64,000 bases of DNA, from positions 248,001 to 312,000 of the forward strand of contig CM063299.1 in the NCBI GenBank assembly GCA_032173965.1, given 5' to 3'. Each line of letters begins with the position of its first letter. Position 1 is the first letter of the stretch. Below, one piece after another: positions 27,355 to 39,918 of this stretch. A program made the translations under genes and the position numbers. A model generated the notes under the pieces. That model did not search any database. It worked only from the letters and a program-made list of their open reading frames with translations, and was not told where the DNA came from. The DNA comes from Sitta carolinensis. Its lineage: Eukaryota > Chordata > Aves > Passeriformes > Sittidae.

Positions 27355-30218
27355 TACACCATGCAGCATTAGAGGATGCAGAAACACAAGCAGAGGCCCA
27401 GAATCCTCTCCTGCATTCTGTAACATTAAGATGAGGGTTAATTTAGATTAGCAAAATGGAAATGTCAAGCTTCATTTATATTCTGGCACCCAGTGTTAAT
27501 TACCTTTCTCTTTTTTTTAGTAACCATTCTTGTGTTCTGTTTCCTCACTTAAAGCTGATAATAAGCTGTCCATCTATGTAACCATTCTGCTGACACAAAT
27601 CATGATGGATATGGAAAGAAATAAAATGCAAATCTAATGAGACATTGCTCAGAATGAGGCAAAAAAATTGAACCATGTTCTTTAATCATCAATGTACAAA
27701 GTCAACCAGAATGAATTTGTTTCAAGGAGGCCTCATTTCTATTTAACTGTAAAATACACTGAAATGTTTTAAGAACCACAGAGAACTATGGATTTCTGAT
27801 AAAAGGCTAAGTATTAACCTTGTAATCCCAGCCAAAAAAAGCCCCATCCCAACCAACAAACAAATTCAACTCCTGGTGCTACAAAGAGGCCAATGGCTTC
27901 TCTTGCTTACACTTCCCAGAGGGAAAAGCAGAACTCCTTATATATAAGGTCACACAAAACTTAAATCACTCATTTGCTTTGCAGGACAAAAATTGCCAGC
28001 ATCATCATAAATACTGTTAGATAAAACCTAATTCTGACCTGATGCTCTTATAAATAAGAATGGCATTGCATAAAGTTGATAAGAAGTCATGGGCATTTTA
28101 AAAGGTTTAGTCCTCTAACTTTCTTCCTCCTTCCTTCCCCCTCAATGTTATCATATTTTCCCCCATTTGTGTTTGAAGCTGCATTTCTAATCACATCGAC
28201 TGCAGAGTAAGACACACTGCCTGGCTATAGCACCCACTTCACTGCTGTGATCCAAGTGTTTCAGAGCTTATTCCAAATGCTGTGATCCTGAAGGAAGCCC
28301 TTTATCAGGAAGAGTTAGAAAATTTAGAGTAATAAATCCAATCTTTGAGAAAAAAGAGGGTCTTTGTTTACCTTCTAAAGAGAGGTTTCAAAACATACTC
28401 AGACCTCATCCCTCTTTGGGTATATAAAAGAAGAAGAAATTAAAAACTCATTAAGAAAAGGAAACCAGACTCCCAGTCCTGTGTGCTCAGGAAACGAGGC
28501 TTTAATAAGCATCAGATGTTGTGGGAACCCATGGTGAGATTTGTGTAAGTGGTGTGAAGGAGGTGAGACTCTGGATGTCTGTTCCTTATGCTTGGTGCAA
28601 TGGGAAGGGGGCCCCTTGACATCCCCAAGCACTGTGTAATTAAATGGTGAGATGTGTGATAGCCAGAAGGATAAATGGGTTCAAAAAGAGATTCAATTAA
28701 TTCAGAGGAGAAACCTATCCGTGGCTATTAAGCCCCTTGTTCCCAACACAACTCATGGCTCAGGAAGTCTGTAATCTGCTAATTACTAGAAATGAGCTCC
28801 TGATTTTTATGCACAGATCTGCCCAGTTTCTGCTGGAGACATGTCCAAATTAGATGCTCCAATGTAACAGGTCTTTTATTTGGGTCTTTTAAAATCTTCT
28901 TACCAGAGCCTTCGTGGTGCTGTCGTCATCCCTGCCCCCAGGCTCTGATCCTTGTCACTGTGCTACCTCAGCCCTGTCCCTGCAGGAGCCTGTCACACAC
29001 CCAGTAGAGCTCCAGAAGATCCCAGCATTTGTGTTTCCATTTCATGTTCATATGCCCTTTAGGTTTTTGAGGGGTATTTTCCCCTTCATGTTTCTTTAAT
29101 TATTTGGTTGATATTTTATTACTGCAATAAAGTAATTGCACTGGCACAAGATGAACATTAACATTTGCAGTGTGGGTTGAGAAAAAAACACCATCTTCAA
29201 GCCTCCACAGAAAAATGCTCCTCAGCAACACATGAAGGTGCCACAGTCTGTTTTCCTGCAGCAGAAATCCCTGCTTCTCCTCCAGGACTTTGAACTTGGA
29301 TGCCTACACCACCAACAGCACTAACAAACAGCAAAGTCAAACACTTTTTTCTCAGACACCCAGTCCTTGTGATTTCAGATGTGATTTTGTTTCTTGATTT
29401 TATCTGCATGAGCAGTTTGAATGGTTTTATAATTTGCCTGTGCTTCCATTTTATCACATCTGCCTCCCATCTGTTATTTTTATGGTTTTTATGGTTTACA
29501 TTCCCATTCTCCTCTCCTGATGCCAGCAGCTTGACTGTAAAGCTGATGTCACATCCTAGAAACTTATCACCTCTCTCCAAAAAACATTTCTTGTGCAGGA
29601 TGGCATAAGAACCACCTAGAGAAGGATGGCTGGATCTGTTATTAATAATTTTCTTTAGCAAAAACCCACACAAACACTGTACTTGGTGCAGGTGCATGTT
29701 CTCTTCTTGCTGAACCTTGCAAAAGTCCCACTCAATGAACAGAGACCAAAAATAAAAAAAAAACAACTTAGCGATACAGAGGTGTTTATCTGGTACAGCT
29801 CACTGCACTGGGAACAAAACAGGATCAGAGTGAGCACTCCAGGGCTCCAAGCTCCTCCCCAAGGCTTATCCCAAAAGACAGGGATGTGCAGGAGGAGAGA
29901 GCTGGTGACCAGAGATGGTCCATGAGCTACCCAGAGCTGCAGAAGGGAGGGGGAAATGAACAGCCAGTCTCTGGACCCCTGGGCTGAACAGTTCCCTGTC
30001 ACACTCAAAAGATAAAAAAGTGATTTGGTCACTGTACCATGGCAGCCATCCTCCTCCTGAGCAGTGCATCACCAGCCAGGGATCCTCCCACAAAACATCT
30101 TTGAATCAATGTGAATTCACTGCAGCTCTCACAACGTGACCTTGGGTCGTGCTGGGCAGGTGGCTCTGGTCTGCAGAGCCCACGTAAGGAATGTGAAAGG
30201 GGCTGCAGGACCTGTGCA

Positions 30219-30239
30219 CTGATGCCAGCTTGGCATCAG
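30219..30239. repeat. Perfect inverted repeat, 9-bp arms and 3-base centre
   Basis: CTGATGCCA and TGGCATCAG flank GCT. The half-sites resemble NFI half-sites but point outward, so an NFI assignment is weak. Confidence 0.7.
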
Positions 30240-32084
30240 GGGAAAGAATCCATAACATGCAAAATAATCACAGATTTCCCTAATTTTGTCTCCAATACTC
30301 GATGCTCAACCTCTGATAAACAAAAGATGAAACCTGCACGTGTCGCAATTTCGTGCCAGTTAAAATTTTCACTTATTTGTGGCAACACAGACTTTTTCTC
30401 CTCCTTTTATAATTTCCCAAGCACAAGTATAACTGGCTCTGGCCTGCTACCAAGAGGTTTATTAGAGCAGCAAGGGATGAAACTAATGATTGTTAAGAAG
30501 ATCTAATTCCAAGGATACTGAGTTGTTGATTACACATTTATGGCTGCTAACCAGCAGCTCTTGAATAAGGGCCTGTCGATTTGTTTACCTTGCCAAGGCA
30601 CTAAGATGCAGCCAGTCACTAAAATTCAGAGGTTGAGGCAGAAATCAATACAGAGCTGCTGAACACCCTCCTGTGCAGCTGGGAGAGACTAATTGCTGAT
30701 GAACCTATGGGTCCGATAAAAATGTGCATAATTTAAATTGTATTAAAACCATAAGCTGCTAAAACATCAATATTTAAACACCATCCCACCATCCCCTGCA
30801 GTGTCACCAGGGATATTACAGGAAGAACAGATATTGCTGAACATAAAAGCAACAAAGACGAAAGAATTGCCTGAAATATTTCTTTCACCAAATTCCTGAC
30901 ATGGATTTGAATAAAAGTGTCTCACGGAAAAAATTGGCCACAGGTGTTCTTCCTCCTGGGGCTAAGAAGGGCTGCCAAATGGGTTCCTGGTCCCTGAGCA
31001 GGTGTAGTGGAAGCCAAAGGAACGCATGGAGCTGATTCTAAGTCAGAGCAGCTGCACAGGGAGTGTGTGCCCTGGGACATGCTCGGTCACTGGGCGTTCT
31101 TCGGGTCCCTCTGTGCCACCCAGGGTGACATCAGACAGGGCTGTCCCAAGGCAGGGCTCCAGCCACCCAGCCATGAGCCTGGGCAGAGCTTTCTGATCTC
31201 AATACAGTCAGGGAAGCCAGGCTAGACTGTTTGCTGGGATGTACCTTTTCCCATGGGATTTTTACTGCCTCAACTGCTTCAAGCAACATGAACACAACTG
31301 GGACTGAGTCACGAATTACTCAGAAGCCCTCAGGCCCTTCGATGCTCAGCACGTGCATCCAGCTCAAACACCAGTTGAGAGAATTGTGGGTTGCTCCAGA
31401 GAATGAATTTTCAGCTGCCAATCCTAAAACATTTATCAAATGCAGCATCGCCCCACCCGAGTGCTTCAAACACCAGGATGACTGGATGATGCAAAAGCAA
31501 TCTGCATGGTTGCACCAGGAGCCAGGTGTTGCTGCTGAGAAGTGTTTAGGGACAGCATGGACAGCACTCCCACCTGTGATTTTGGATGAGGGAGACATGC
31601 TTACTTCTGAGGAGGTTTGTTTGCAAGGACAGAGGTCTGTGGCTGGCAGAGGACTGAAATACCCTGCTTAACACTGCCAGCTCCTAAAAAGCAGCCATGG
31701 ATATCACCCACTCAACAGCTTCCACAGCACAAACAGTTCTTCCCTGTTCTCCCCCAAGACCCTCGTAAGAGCTGCTGGAGCTGCAGAGGAGTGCACTGAG
31801 GACTGACCCTTCCACAGCAAGGTCCCATTCCCAGTCTGTTGACCATCCTGGCCACAGCACTCACACACAAAAATCTGCACTGTGCTGGTTAATTAGCACA
31901 TTAACTAGCTAACTTTTAAGGATATCCTTGCACTACTCAATCCAGAGCTCACCTGGCTGAGGATAATGAGTTTATCACCAAGAATCTACCTGTCTGTGCT
32001 GTACAAGGTGTGCACGTGGCAAACCTCCATCATTTTCTCAGACACTCTGGGATATATACCATGAAATTTAACAAGGTGTGTCCT

Positions 32085-32340
32085 ATACAGGGCTGTAACA
32101 TTGCAGCTGTGTGCACTAATTAGATAACACTCATTATTGTTCGTTCAATTTGCATTTGCAGAGGCGGTGCCAGCGCTGGCTGCCGGCCCTGATTGATTGC
32201 TCCCACTTTGCATTCATTAGGAAGGTGGCCTCAGCACAGTGGTTTTACAGCGTGTTTGCTACCACTTAAGTGGATATGCCAGTCAAATGCCTTGAACTGT
32301 GTCTCTTGATTAACAATATTTTGCAAATACAGTGCAGTCT
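32085..32340. promoter_or_regulatory. Candidate cis-regulatory element with homeodomain-type sites
   Basis: Within about 160 bp there are CTAATTAG (32,116-32,123), the PBX-HOX consensus TGATTGAT (32,190-32,197), CATTCATTAG (32,211-32,220) and a perfect NKX-type palindrome CCACTTAAGTGG (32,262-32,273). A short CG-rich core (cagcgctggctgccggcc) lies in the middle. Conservation could not be tested. Confidence 0.35.
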
Positions 32341-34780
32341 GTTTGAGCAAGCTGACAAATGATGGTGGGGCTGGGCGAGCACTGCTCCCGTTCCCTGCAG
32401 AGCCCTCACTCTCCTGCAGGCCAGGTGGCAGGAACACCACTTCGACAGAAGGGCTGGTGACAGCTCACCAATACATTAGCGTCATCAGCAGCCGTGTCCA
32501 CTGCTCCTCTCCTCCACTCAGATGTGATTGACAGCAGTAAATGGGCCTGTCAGAGGGGCTGACTTTGTCAGGTGATACCAAGCCAGTGAAACTGGGGCAC
32601 ATAGAGGTTGCAGTGACTGCAGCGATCTTTCCTTCATGTTCCCTCACAGCTGCTGAGCAGGGTTTGCTCTGGTCCATCTTATCTCCCCCTCCAGTGCAGG
32701 CATCACCTCGTGCGTTGGTGGAGCCAGGGACTCATCTCTTGCCTGGGTTTCTGTAGCAGCAAACAACAGCCCGGGAGTTCCCACTGCCCCAGCCCAGGGA
32801 CCTCAAGAGCCTCTGGTCCCTCACCCTCCTGTCCTCCCCAGCCAGCCCTTTGCCACCAGTCACTCAGGCTACCAAAAGGAGGATGCTGGGCTTGCAGGAC
32901 ACCTCTCAGCACAGCCTGTGACATGGGACAGCTGCTTCCACACCAGGGCAAGGGCACTGCATGGCAAGGTGATGCCGTTCAGTGCTGGACTGATGTCGGG
33001 GGATTTTCTCCTCACACTCAGTGTTGCTAGGCTGCTGACACCCGGCAGCTCCACAGCCAGATGAACTGTCGCTTCAGCTCATTCCAGGCTGAAACACTGT
33101 CACTTTTCCCTTTTGCATATGCAGCACGCACTGGGGAGTACAGGTCTGTGCACAACAGATTTATTCAACAGTAATCGTTTCATTTCTGCAAAGGAAATAT
33201 GTTCCACTGCTCCTGCAGCTGACAGGCTCTGGCATCAGTTGGAGGCTGAGGTTCCAAAAGGAGGGAGAATATGTTTATGGGATGAACCACAGCTGTTTGC
33301 AGTATTCCCCTGCCCTAGCAATTATTTTAATAGAAAGAATTCCTGGAGGGTTATTTGGCTTCACGCGGCACACGTCGTGTTCACAGTCACTAGTTCAGGT
33401 ATCAGGTGAGAGAACCTCTGAAGACAGTTCTGCTCCTGTAAAGCATTTTTTTTAAAAGGCAGCAGGTTGAATGCTGCAGCCTGCTCACACACCAGAAAAT
33501 ACTTGCTCCCATGGGTAGCACAAGAAATTATAGGAAAACTGGTACATTTACATAATCTGCATTACCATAAAGTTGTTTATCAGCATCGCTGAGCTGCCCA
33601 GCACTCCCAGGGTGTGAGAAGAGATGCTGCCCAATGCAGCCACAGAGACACAGAAAAGGTGAGTAAGACATATTCTTGCAGGAAAGGTGATTCACCTGGC
33701 TCCATACATTTTTCCCTGAGGGAGAAGAGGTAGGACTTCCCCAGACTGTTCATGTTGCAATGGTTTCCTTGGGTGCCTTTTCCGTCCCCGTGGAGCAGTT
33801 CCTGGAGGGAGAGACACTGGCCAGGCTGGCTACAGGAGGCCAAAAGGGAGTACTTGCTCCAGTGCTGTTTTTCCACAATAAACTGGAGTCCATTTAAAAT
33901 TCTGCAGCATCGTGTGAATATGTTGCTGCTTTGCCTCAGAAATAATCAGTCAAGACAGTCCTCAGACACTGCTGCTCATTAAATAAAGCACCCGGATTCC
34001 TCCCTGAAGGGGAAGGTTCCTCAGGGACTGGCAATATTTTAGCCTGCTTGCCATCTGAGGGCTTTCAAATACTTCAGAAGCATTAATTAAGTCTCAAGAC
34101 ATGCCTCTAAGATGGAAGCATTTATTCAGCAGTGAGCGGCACTGGGGCTGCAGGCTGGGGATGCTCCAGGATTGTGGAAGATTGGATGCGGTATTGTGAA
34201 TCTCAGAGCATCACTGGTGCCAGCACAAGGGAGAGGAGAGCTCCCAGCTCCTGCCCTGACCCACCTGTGGGGCAGGCTGGTGGCCTTGCAGAGGAAGGGC
34301 AGTTCCCAGGTGGGGATGCTCTGCTCCCACGGCTCCGTGCCGGTGCAGACCCAGCTCGGGGTGGCTGCCCCGCAGCAGCCACGGCAGCCAGCCTGGCCTT
34401 CCCCAGCCTGCCCCGCTTTGGTTAGCACTGGCAAACATCCGTGTCCTCCACTGAAAGCAACTCACACAGACATGGCGATTTGGTTCAGGTGGCTTAATGA
34501 GAAAATGTGTAAATCCCTTCCTGGACTTTTACATTCAAACCAACTGTCCAAAATACAAGATACCTGAATTCCTTATAGCTTCAGGATGCTAGACTCTGTT
34601 TTCTCTCTGAAAATGCCCATCTTTCAGTGCACAGGAGAACTCTAGCTGTTCATCCCACCAACAGGACTTTATGAATGTATTAATGGAAGTTAAATGCTTT
34701 AATACTTCTCTGGAAATAGATATAAGAGAGGAAAGCATGAGTAAATGAAATCTGACAAGTGATTCTTCAGAAAGTTATCA

Positions 34781-34898
34781 AAAAAAACCCAAAAAACAAA
34801 AAAACAAAACAAAACAAAAAAAAAAAAAAACAAAAACAAAAACAAAAACAAAAACAAAAACAAAAAAACCAAAAAAAAAACACACAACAAAAAAAAAG
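34781..34898. repeat. A/C-rich tract with (CAAAAA)n
   Basis: A runs are interrupted by C, with about five CAAAAA units in the centre, ending in ACACACAAC and an A run. Confidence 0.92.
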
Positions 34899-37800
34899 AA
34901 ACCTGAACAAATATCCCATAAGTCAAAGGGGAAACAGGCAAGGCTTTGTGCCACCTAGCAGTGTTGTTCACATACAGAAATGCCATTTCTTACCTGGATA
35001 TTTAGATGAGAAGAGAAGCTCAGTGATTTTTGTCAGAGCCTTTAGTTTCTCTGCAGAGAATATTAGCACACTGCTACTGACAGAACATCAATAATGGAGG
35101 AGGTAAACCCTTCCAAAGCGTTAATTCCCTCAGCATTGTGAGATCCAACATATGCATCATCACTGTGTGTCAGTGAGGGATAATGTGAGCAGGCACTACA
35201 GTCTAAAACACAACAGTGCAATCTGCATCTGAAAAGGATTTCCATGTGGGAACAGACAAGGTTTCAGCAGTTTCCCATAACAACACCACAGCCTGAGACA
35301 GTTCCTGGCTGCTGGAATCTGTCACAAACAGCTTTGCAATAAATGCACATGGAGTGGATGGGCACAGCCCTATGGGTCAAGCCCTCAGTAGCCATGGGAA
35401 AGGAAAAGGCAAGGCCGAGTGGGAAAAACCCATGCAGGCTAGATTTTGACTTGCAGTCTGGATTCTCCAATCATTTAGGCCTTATGAATACTTAATTCCC
35501 TGCTTAATTGCTTCAGAGACAGGTAGCTTTCCCTTACTGCACTTCCTTCACCCCAGAAGGAAGTTAAAGGTGGCAGAATGATCTCCTGGGCCATCCTCTG
35601 GCCACAGAACATAGGCTCCTGTTTGGGATCATACAGTGATCTCTGACTCTCTAACAAGAGCTGAGTAAGAGATTGAGAAATCCATGTCTGTATCTGCCTT
35701 CCATGTGTTTAGCCAGGACACAGCTCTGGGCAAATGATTATGCACAAATAGTTCTTGGATTTCTTTTTAGTCTTGACCATTTTTTCTCTCCTTTTGCATG
35801 GGGTTTTCACTCCTGTGACTTTATTCTACCAGCTCTGTTAAGTATCAAAGTATTCACTGAAGCAGCAAATTATACATGATTATTGGAGATTATTCACTGA
35901 GAGTGAAGCGATAAATGAATAATTAATTCTCATTATTAGCACTGTTGCCCTGTTGCCTGAAGGCCTCTGTGAAATCAGGACCCTGTTGCTTTAGGTACTG
36001 TACCAGCAAATAGGGACAGGCAGTGCTTGGTCCCACAGGGCTCAGCCTGGAGAGGTGACACAGCTCAGGGGAAAGGGTAAAGAGAGGTGTGCTGGGCTGG
36101 GCTGCATTTCAGAGCCCCGTGGGTTCTGCACTGATGAAATGCCCAGAGGTTCCCTCATTTCCTTTGTGTCTTGGGTTGGAAGGATGCTTTTCCCTCCCTG
36201 GTCAGCTCATCACCCCTCATTCACAAACACCAGGATGGCTCTTAATATCCTCTCAGTAACCAACACCTCTGCAACACCACTGATTTTTCTGTGGCCACGT
36301 TATTTCTTTGGGCTGTTTTGACCTTTGGCTTAGAGGTTTTCTGAGCCTCAGCTACAGCTTCTAAGTCAGGAAGGTGAAACACAGGTGCTGAAGCTGCTAG
36401 GGAGAAGGCAGGGGGGAGAAAAACCCCACAGGGGAAGAGTTTCCTCCCTCCTGCCAGGGCTGCCTTTTGCAGAAGGTGATCAGCATGATGTATAACTGTG
36501 GAACTCCCCCAAAGCACACACAAATAAAACAGGGAACGAGCTATAAAATATGTTGGAGCCAGAAAATGAATGATCTCTGTCAACTATTTAAAAGCAATCC
36601 AGTAATGTGAACAATCAGAAGTGAAGAAAAATCAATACACTTTTCATGGTGCTGAAATGGAAAATAAGTGGGATTTTATTCTGGCAAAATCCATGCAAAC
36701 AAAACCCAGCAAATTCATTCTGCTTGTCAATGAATATGGTCATGTCTTCAGCAGCAGAACCACCTCCCAGAGTGCTCTCTTCAGCCCCAGTGCTGTGCTA
36801 GTGATGTAGCAGAAATCCCCACCGGTGTCAATGGTATGTGATAGATAATTATAAACCACTGTGTGTTATTCCCAACACATTCAATTTGTTTAACAAATAA
36901 TTCTTCTAGGAAGGCTTCAAGGAAAGCAAACAGACAACAGAACACAGCAGACACAGCCCAGTCCCTACTTCTGTGTGCAAAATTCAGACAAAGCACCAGA
37001 GCAAAGCAAAGTATCACAGTCCCTGTCAGACAACTGGAGGCATGATCAGAGCGTCCTGAAGTGGCTATTTTGACACTTGAAATTGCAGCCAGCTTCTGAC
37101 CTCAGGTAACAGAGGGGAAGTGGCCTTGAGGGTACAAGAAGAAACTCCTGTAGCAGCTCAGGAGGTGTGGGGGCCCTTCCCTGAAAAAGCTTGATGGAAA
37201 TGGGGGAAAGGTGTATCGTGGGGAGGAGTCCAAAGGGAGATGGATCAGTGGGCAGAGTGCAGTCTTGCTGAGCTTCACAGAGCCACACAATTTCTTTTGC
37301 AGGTCTCAGTGCCAGGCATGCACAGAGACAGATCTATCAGTTTTCCTTTCCAAACTTTCCTCTCCTACTGGACACAAGAAATAGAGCCAGAAATAGCACA
37401 AAAATTAAAGTAAGAGAACTGCCAGATGTGCAGCCAGCTTCTGAGCCTTGGCCAGACCTGTGTTTGGCATTATTGAAGTTCACAGCTATTCAGGAACCTT
37501 CCCTCTGTATCCCAGCAGCAAAGGTCATGGCTGACTCTACCTAAGACGGGACTTGAGGTAACACAGGAAGATCTTTTAGCAAGGCAAACTTATTTCTTTT
37601 GCATTTGGCAAAGTTGTCAAGGAAACATTAGTAACAGTGGGAACATAAACACTGCCTGTTGCAGCTGAGCTTCTCCCAGCAGCAGCTGCTCCATCCCTAA
37701 GCAGTAGCTACTGTGAATTTGAGGTCTCCTGCAGCACCTCCAACATTGCAAAGAAAGATTTTCCCGTTTAGTGAAGCCCGTAAGCGCTAAGCTCCTGCGG
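34899..37800. other. Non-coding region, no gene recognised
   Basis: Unique sequence with no supported exon, repeat family or RNA gene. GC content rises sharply from about 37,790, at the CpG island. Confidence 0.6.
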
Positions 37801-38770
37801 GTACCGTTTATTTCCAGGTTCCCTCCATCGCTCGGGTTGGTGTCTCCGCCGAGGCGCTGCCGCCGCATCCCGGGATGGCTCCGGGGCCGCGCTCCTCCAC
37901 GCCCTTGGCATCGCCCCTCCCGCCCGCAGAGCTCGGAGAGCTGGAAGAGCCCTCCGGCCAGCTGGGAGAGCCCCCCGGCCAGCTGGAGGCCCCGGCCAGT
38001 GGAGAGCCCTCCGGCCAGCTGGGAGAGCCCCCCGGCCAGCTGGGAGAGCCCCCCGGCCAGCTGGGAGAGCCCTTCGAACAGCCGGGAGAGCCCCCCGAAC
38101 AGCCGGGAGAGCCCTCCGGCCAGCTGGGAGAGCCCCCCGAACAGCCGGGAGAGCCCCCCGACAGCTGGGAGAGCCCCCCGACAGCGGGAGAGCCCTCCGG
38201 CCAGCTGGGAGAGCCCCCCGAACAGCGGGAGAGCCCTCCGGACAGCTGGGAGAGCCCCCCGGCAGCTGGGAGAGCCCCCGGCCAGCTGGGAGAGCCCCCC
38301 GAACAGCTGGAAGAGCCCCCCGAACAGCTGGGAGAGCCCCCCGAACAGCTGGGAGAGCCCTCCGGCCAGCTGGGAGAGCTCCGACAGCCGGGAGAGCCCC
38401 GAACAGCTGGAAGAGCCCCCCGAACAGCGGGAGAGCCCCCCGAACAGCTGGGAAGCCCCCCGAACAGCTGGAAGAGCCCCCCGAACAGCTGGGAGAGCCC
38501 CCCGAACAGCCGGGAGAGCCCCCCGAACAGCTGGGAGAGCCCCCCGAACAGCTGGAAGAGCCCCCCGAACAGCCGGGAGAGCCCCGAACAGGCCGGGAGC
38601 CCCCCGAACAGCCGGGGAGGCTGGGGCCGGGCCGGCTCCGCCGGGTTGGGGGCTCTGGCACACGAGAGTCCCTGCTCGGCCACCAGCGGCTCCCTCCGGG
38701 AGGGGACAGTGGTGAGACTGCCCCTCGCTCTGCTGAGCCTTTGGGCAATTCGCATCGGACCCAGTTCACC
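37800..38770. promoter_or_regulatory. CpG-rich island containing a minisatellite
   Basis: CpG-dense unique sequence flanks a 21-bp array on both sides (37,800-37,930 and 38,620-38,710). This density usually marks a promoter, but no exon or recognisable transcript start follows on either strand. Frames of over 300 codons come from the 21-bp unit. Confidence 0.5.
37930..38620. repeat. 21-bp tandem array (about 33 units)
   Basis: The unit is AGCTGGGAGAGCCCC followed by CCGAAC, with a common variant replacing GAAC by GGCC, and occasional 20-bp or shorter copies. The length is a multiple of three, so frames stay open on both strands as seven-residue repeats (for example ESPPNSW, EPPEQLG, GGLSQLF). 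Minus-strand G runs recur every 21 bp. Confidence 0.95.
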
Positions 38771-39567
38771 TGTGGGGCTCGGACATTTTAAATGTGCTCT
38801 GTGGTAACTCTGCCCGTCACCTGGAAAATGAACGCTCAGCACGAGGCAGAACGGGACCTCACTGACTGAGAGGGAGGGAGCGCTGCTGTTCCCAGGTGTC
38901 CTGACAGGTGTCACCCCGACACGAGCCTGTCTGCAAAGGCAAGCGGCTGATTACACTCCAATCCTGTATTTCCAGTGCCACCTTCTGGACAGAAGAGGAA
39001 ACCTCGGAGTTAAGCAGCTCCAAGGAATGAAACTGGAAAATTCTTCCTCCACCCACAAGGAAAAACTCAGTCACTATTGAAATTAAACACTCAAGGATTT
39101 ACATTTTCTGTAGCTCAACAGCACACTGAGTTGTGTGCTAGAGACACCCACAGGTGCCAAAGCCTTCTAATTTTACGAAGAAAGTGCATCAGCCTTACTT
39201 TGTGTTTGTCATAAATCCGTGCAGTTTCTGGGATGGGATGTAATGGGCAAGAGAAACAAACATCCACTATTATAAAAAAGAAGTAAACCGTAAGTCTGGC
39301 TATAAATATCAAAACCTCATGTCAAATAAACTCATAGGGCTGTGATTAAAGCATGTGATCAGGAATAGCTGTTTTTCTTCTCTCTGTCATACTGAGCCTT
39401 TCCCAGAGATTTTCAGCCCGAGACTGCTGTGGGACCACCACGTCCTGGCTGTGCCATGGAACACACACCTGGCCAGGTAACGCTGCATCCCACCACACAG
39501 ACAAAGACTGCGGGAAGCCTTTGCTCTGAATAGCTTCTTTATATTGCATCAAGAGTTTGCAGGCATT

Positions 39568-39633
39568 AAAAAAAAAAACCAAAAAAAAAAAACAAAAAAC
39601 CAAAAAAAACCCAAAACCAAAAAAAAAAAAAGA
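39568..39633. repeat. A-rich tract with C interruptions
   Basis: A runs of 6-12 are broken by CC, CCC or C. It has the same texture as the tract at 34,781 and is the complement of the one at 23,250. Confidence 0.9.
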
Positions 39634-39778
39634 AAACGAGCTGGATTTTCTTCTCCCTAATTTCAATTACAAATACTAAGACCAAACCTGATTTTTATCA
39701 GTTGATGCCTTGCTTGGTCGAGCCACACAGAGCCACTGCCAAAGCTGGATCCAGAGCAACAGCTTTGCAGAGCCACAT

Positions 39779-39918
39779 CCCTGGAAGTGCTCAAAGCCAG
39801 ACTGGATAAGGCTTTGAGCACCTGAGCCTAGGGGCTGTCCCTGCCCTTATTGGGGGGGGGGGGGTGAGTAGGTGATCTTTAAACTTCCCTCCTAATCCAA
39901 AGCATTCTGTGATTTCAT
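39779..39918 (+). mobile_element. CR1 retroposon 3' fragment
   Basis: The blocks ctggaagtgctcaaagccag, actggataaggctttgagca, gatctttaaacttccctcc and cattctgtgatttcat follow the CR1 3' end in sense orientation. The usual G-rich stretch has expanded to a 13-G run at 39,852-39,864. Confidence 0.9.

Larger units (their letters stand above)
27355..34780. other. Non-coding region, no gene recognised
   Basis: Mainly AT-rich unique sequence. It has no coding exon I can support. A 146-codon plus-strand frame at 31,231 lacks any family signature. A homeodomain-site cluster at 32,085-32,340 and a 21-bp palindrome at 30,219 are listed separately. Confidence 0.6.

Noticed and set aside
25432..27451. Open frames of 538-664 codons on both strands
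   Set aside because: They are a by-product of a stop-free 10-bp repeat, with no start context, splice signals or family similarity.
30219..30239. NFI binding site
   Set aside because: The half-sites are in the wrong orientation and spacing for the canonical TTGGC-N5-GCCAA site.
37617..38914. Frames of 310-368 codons on both strands in the CpG island
   Set aside because: The 21-bp unit is a multiple of three and lacks stops. The translated sequence is only the repeat.
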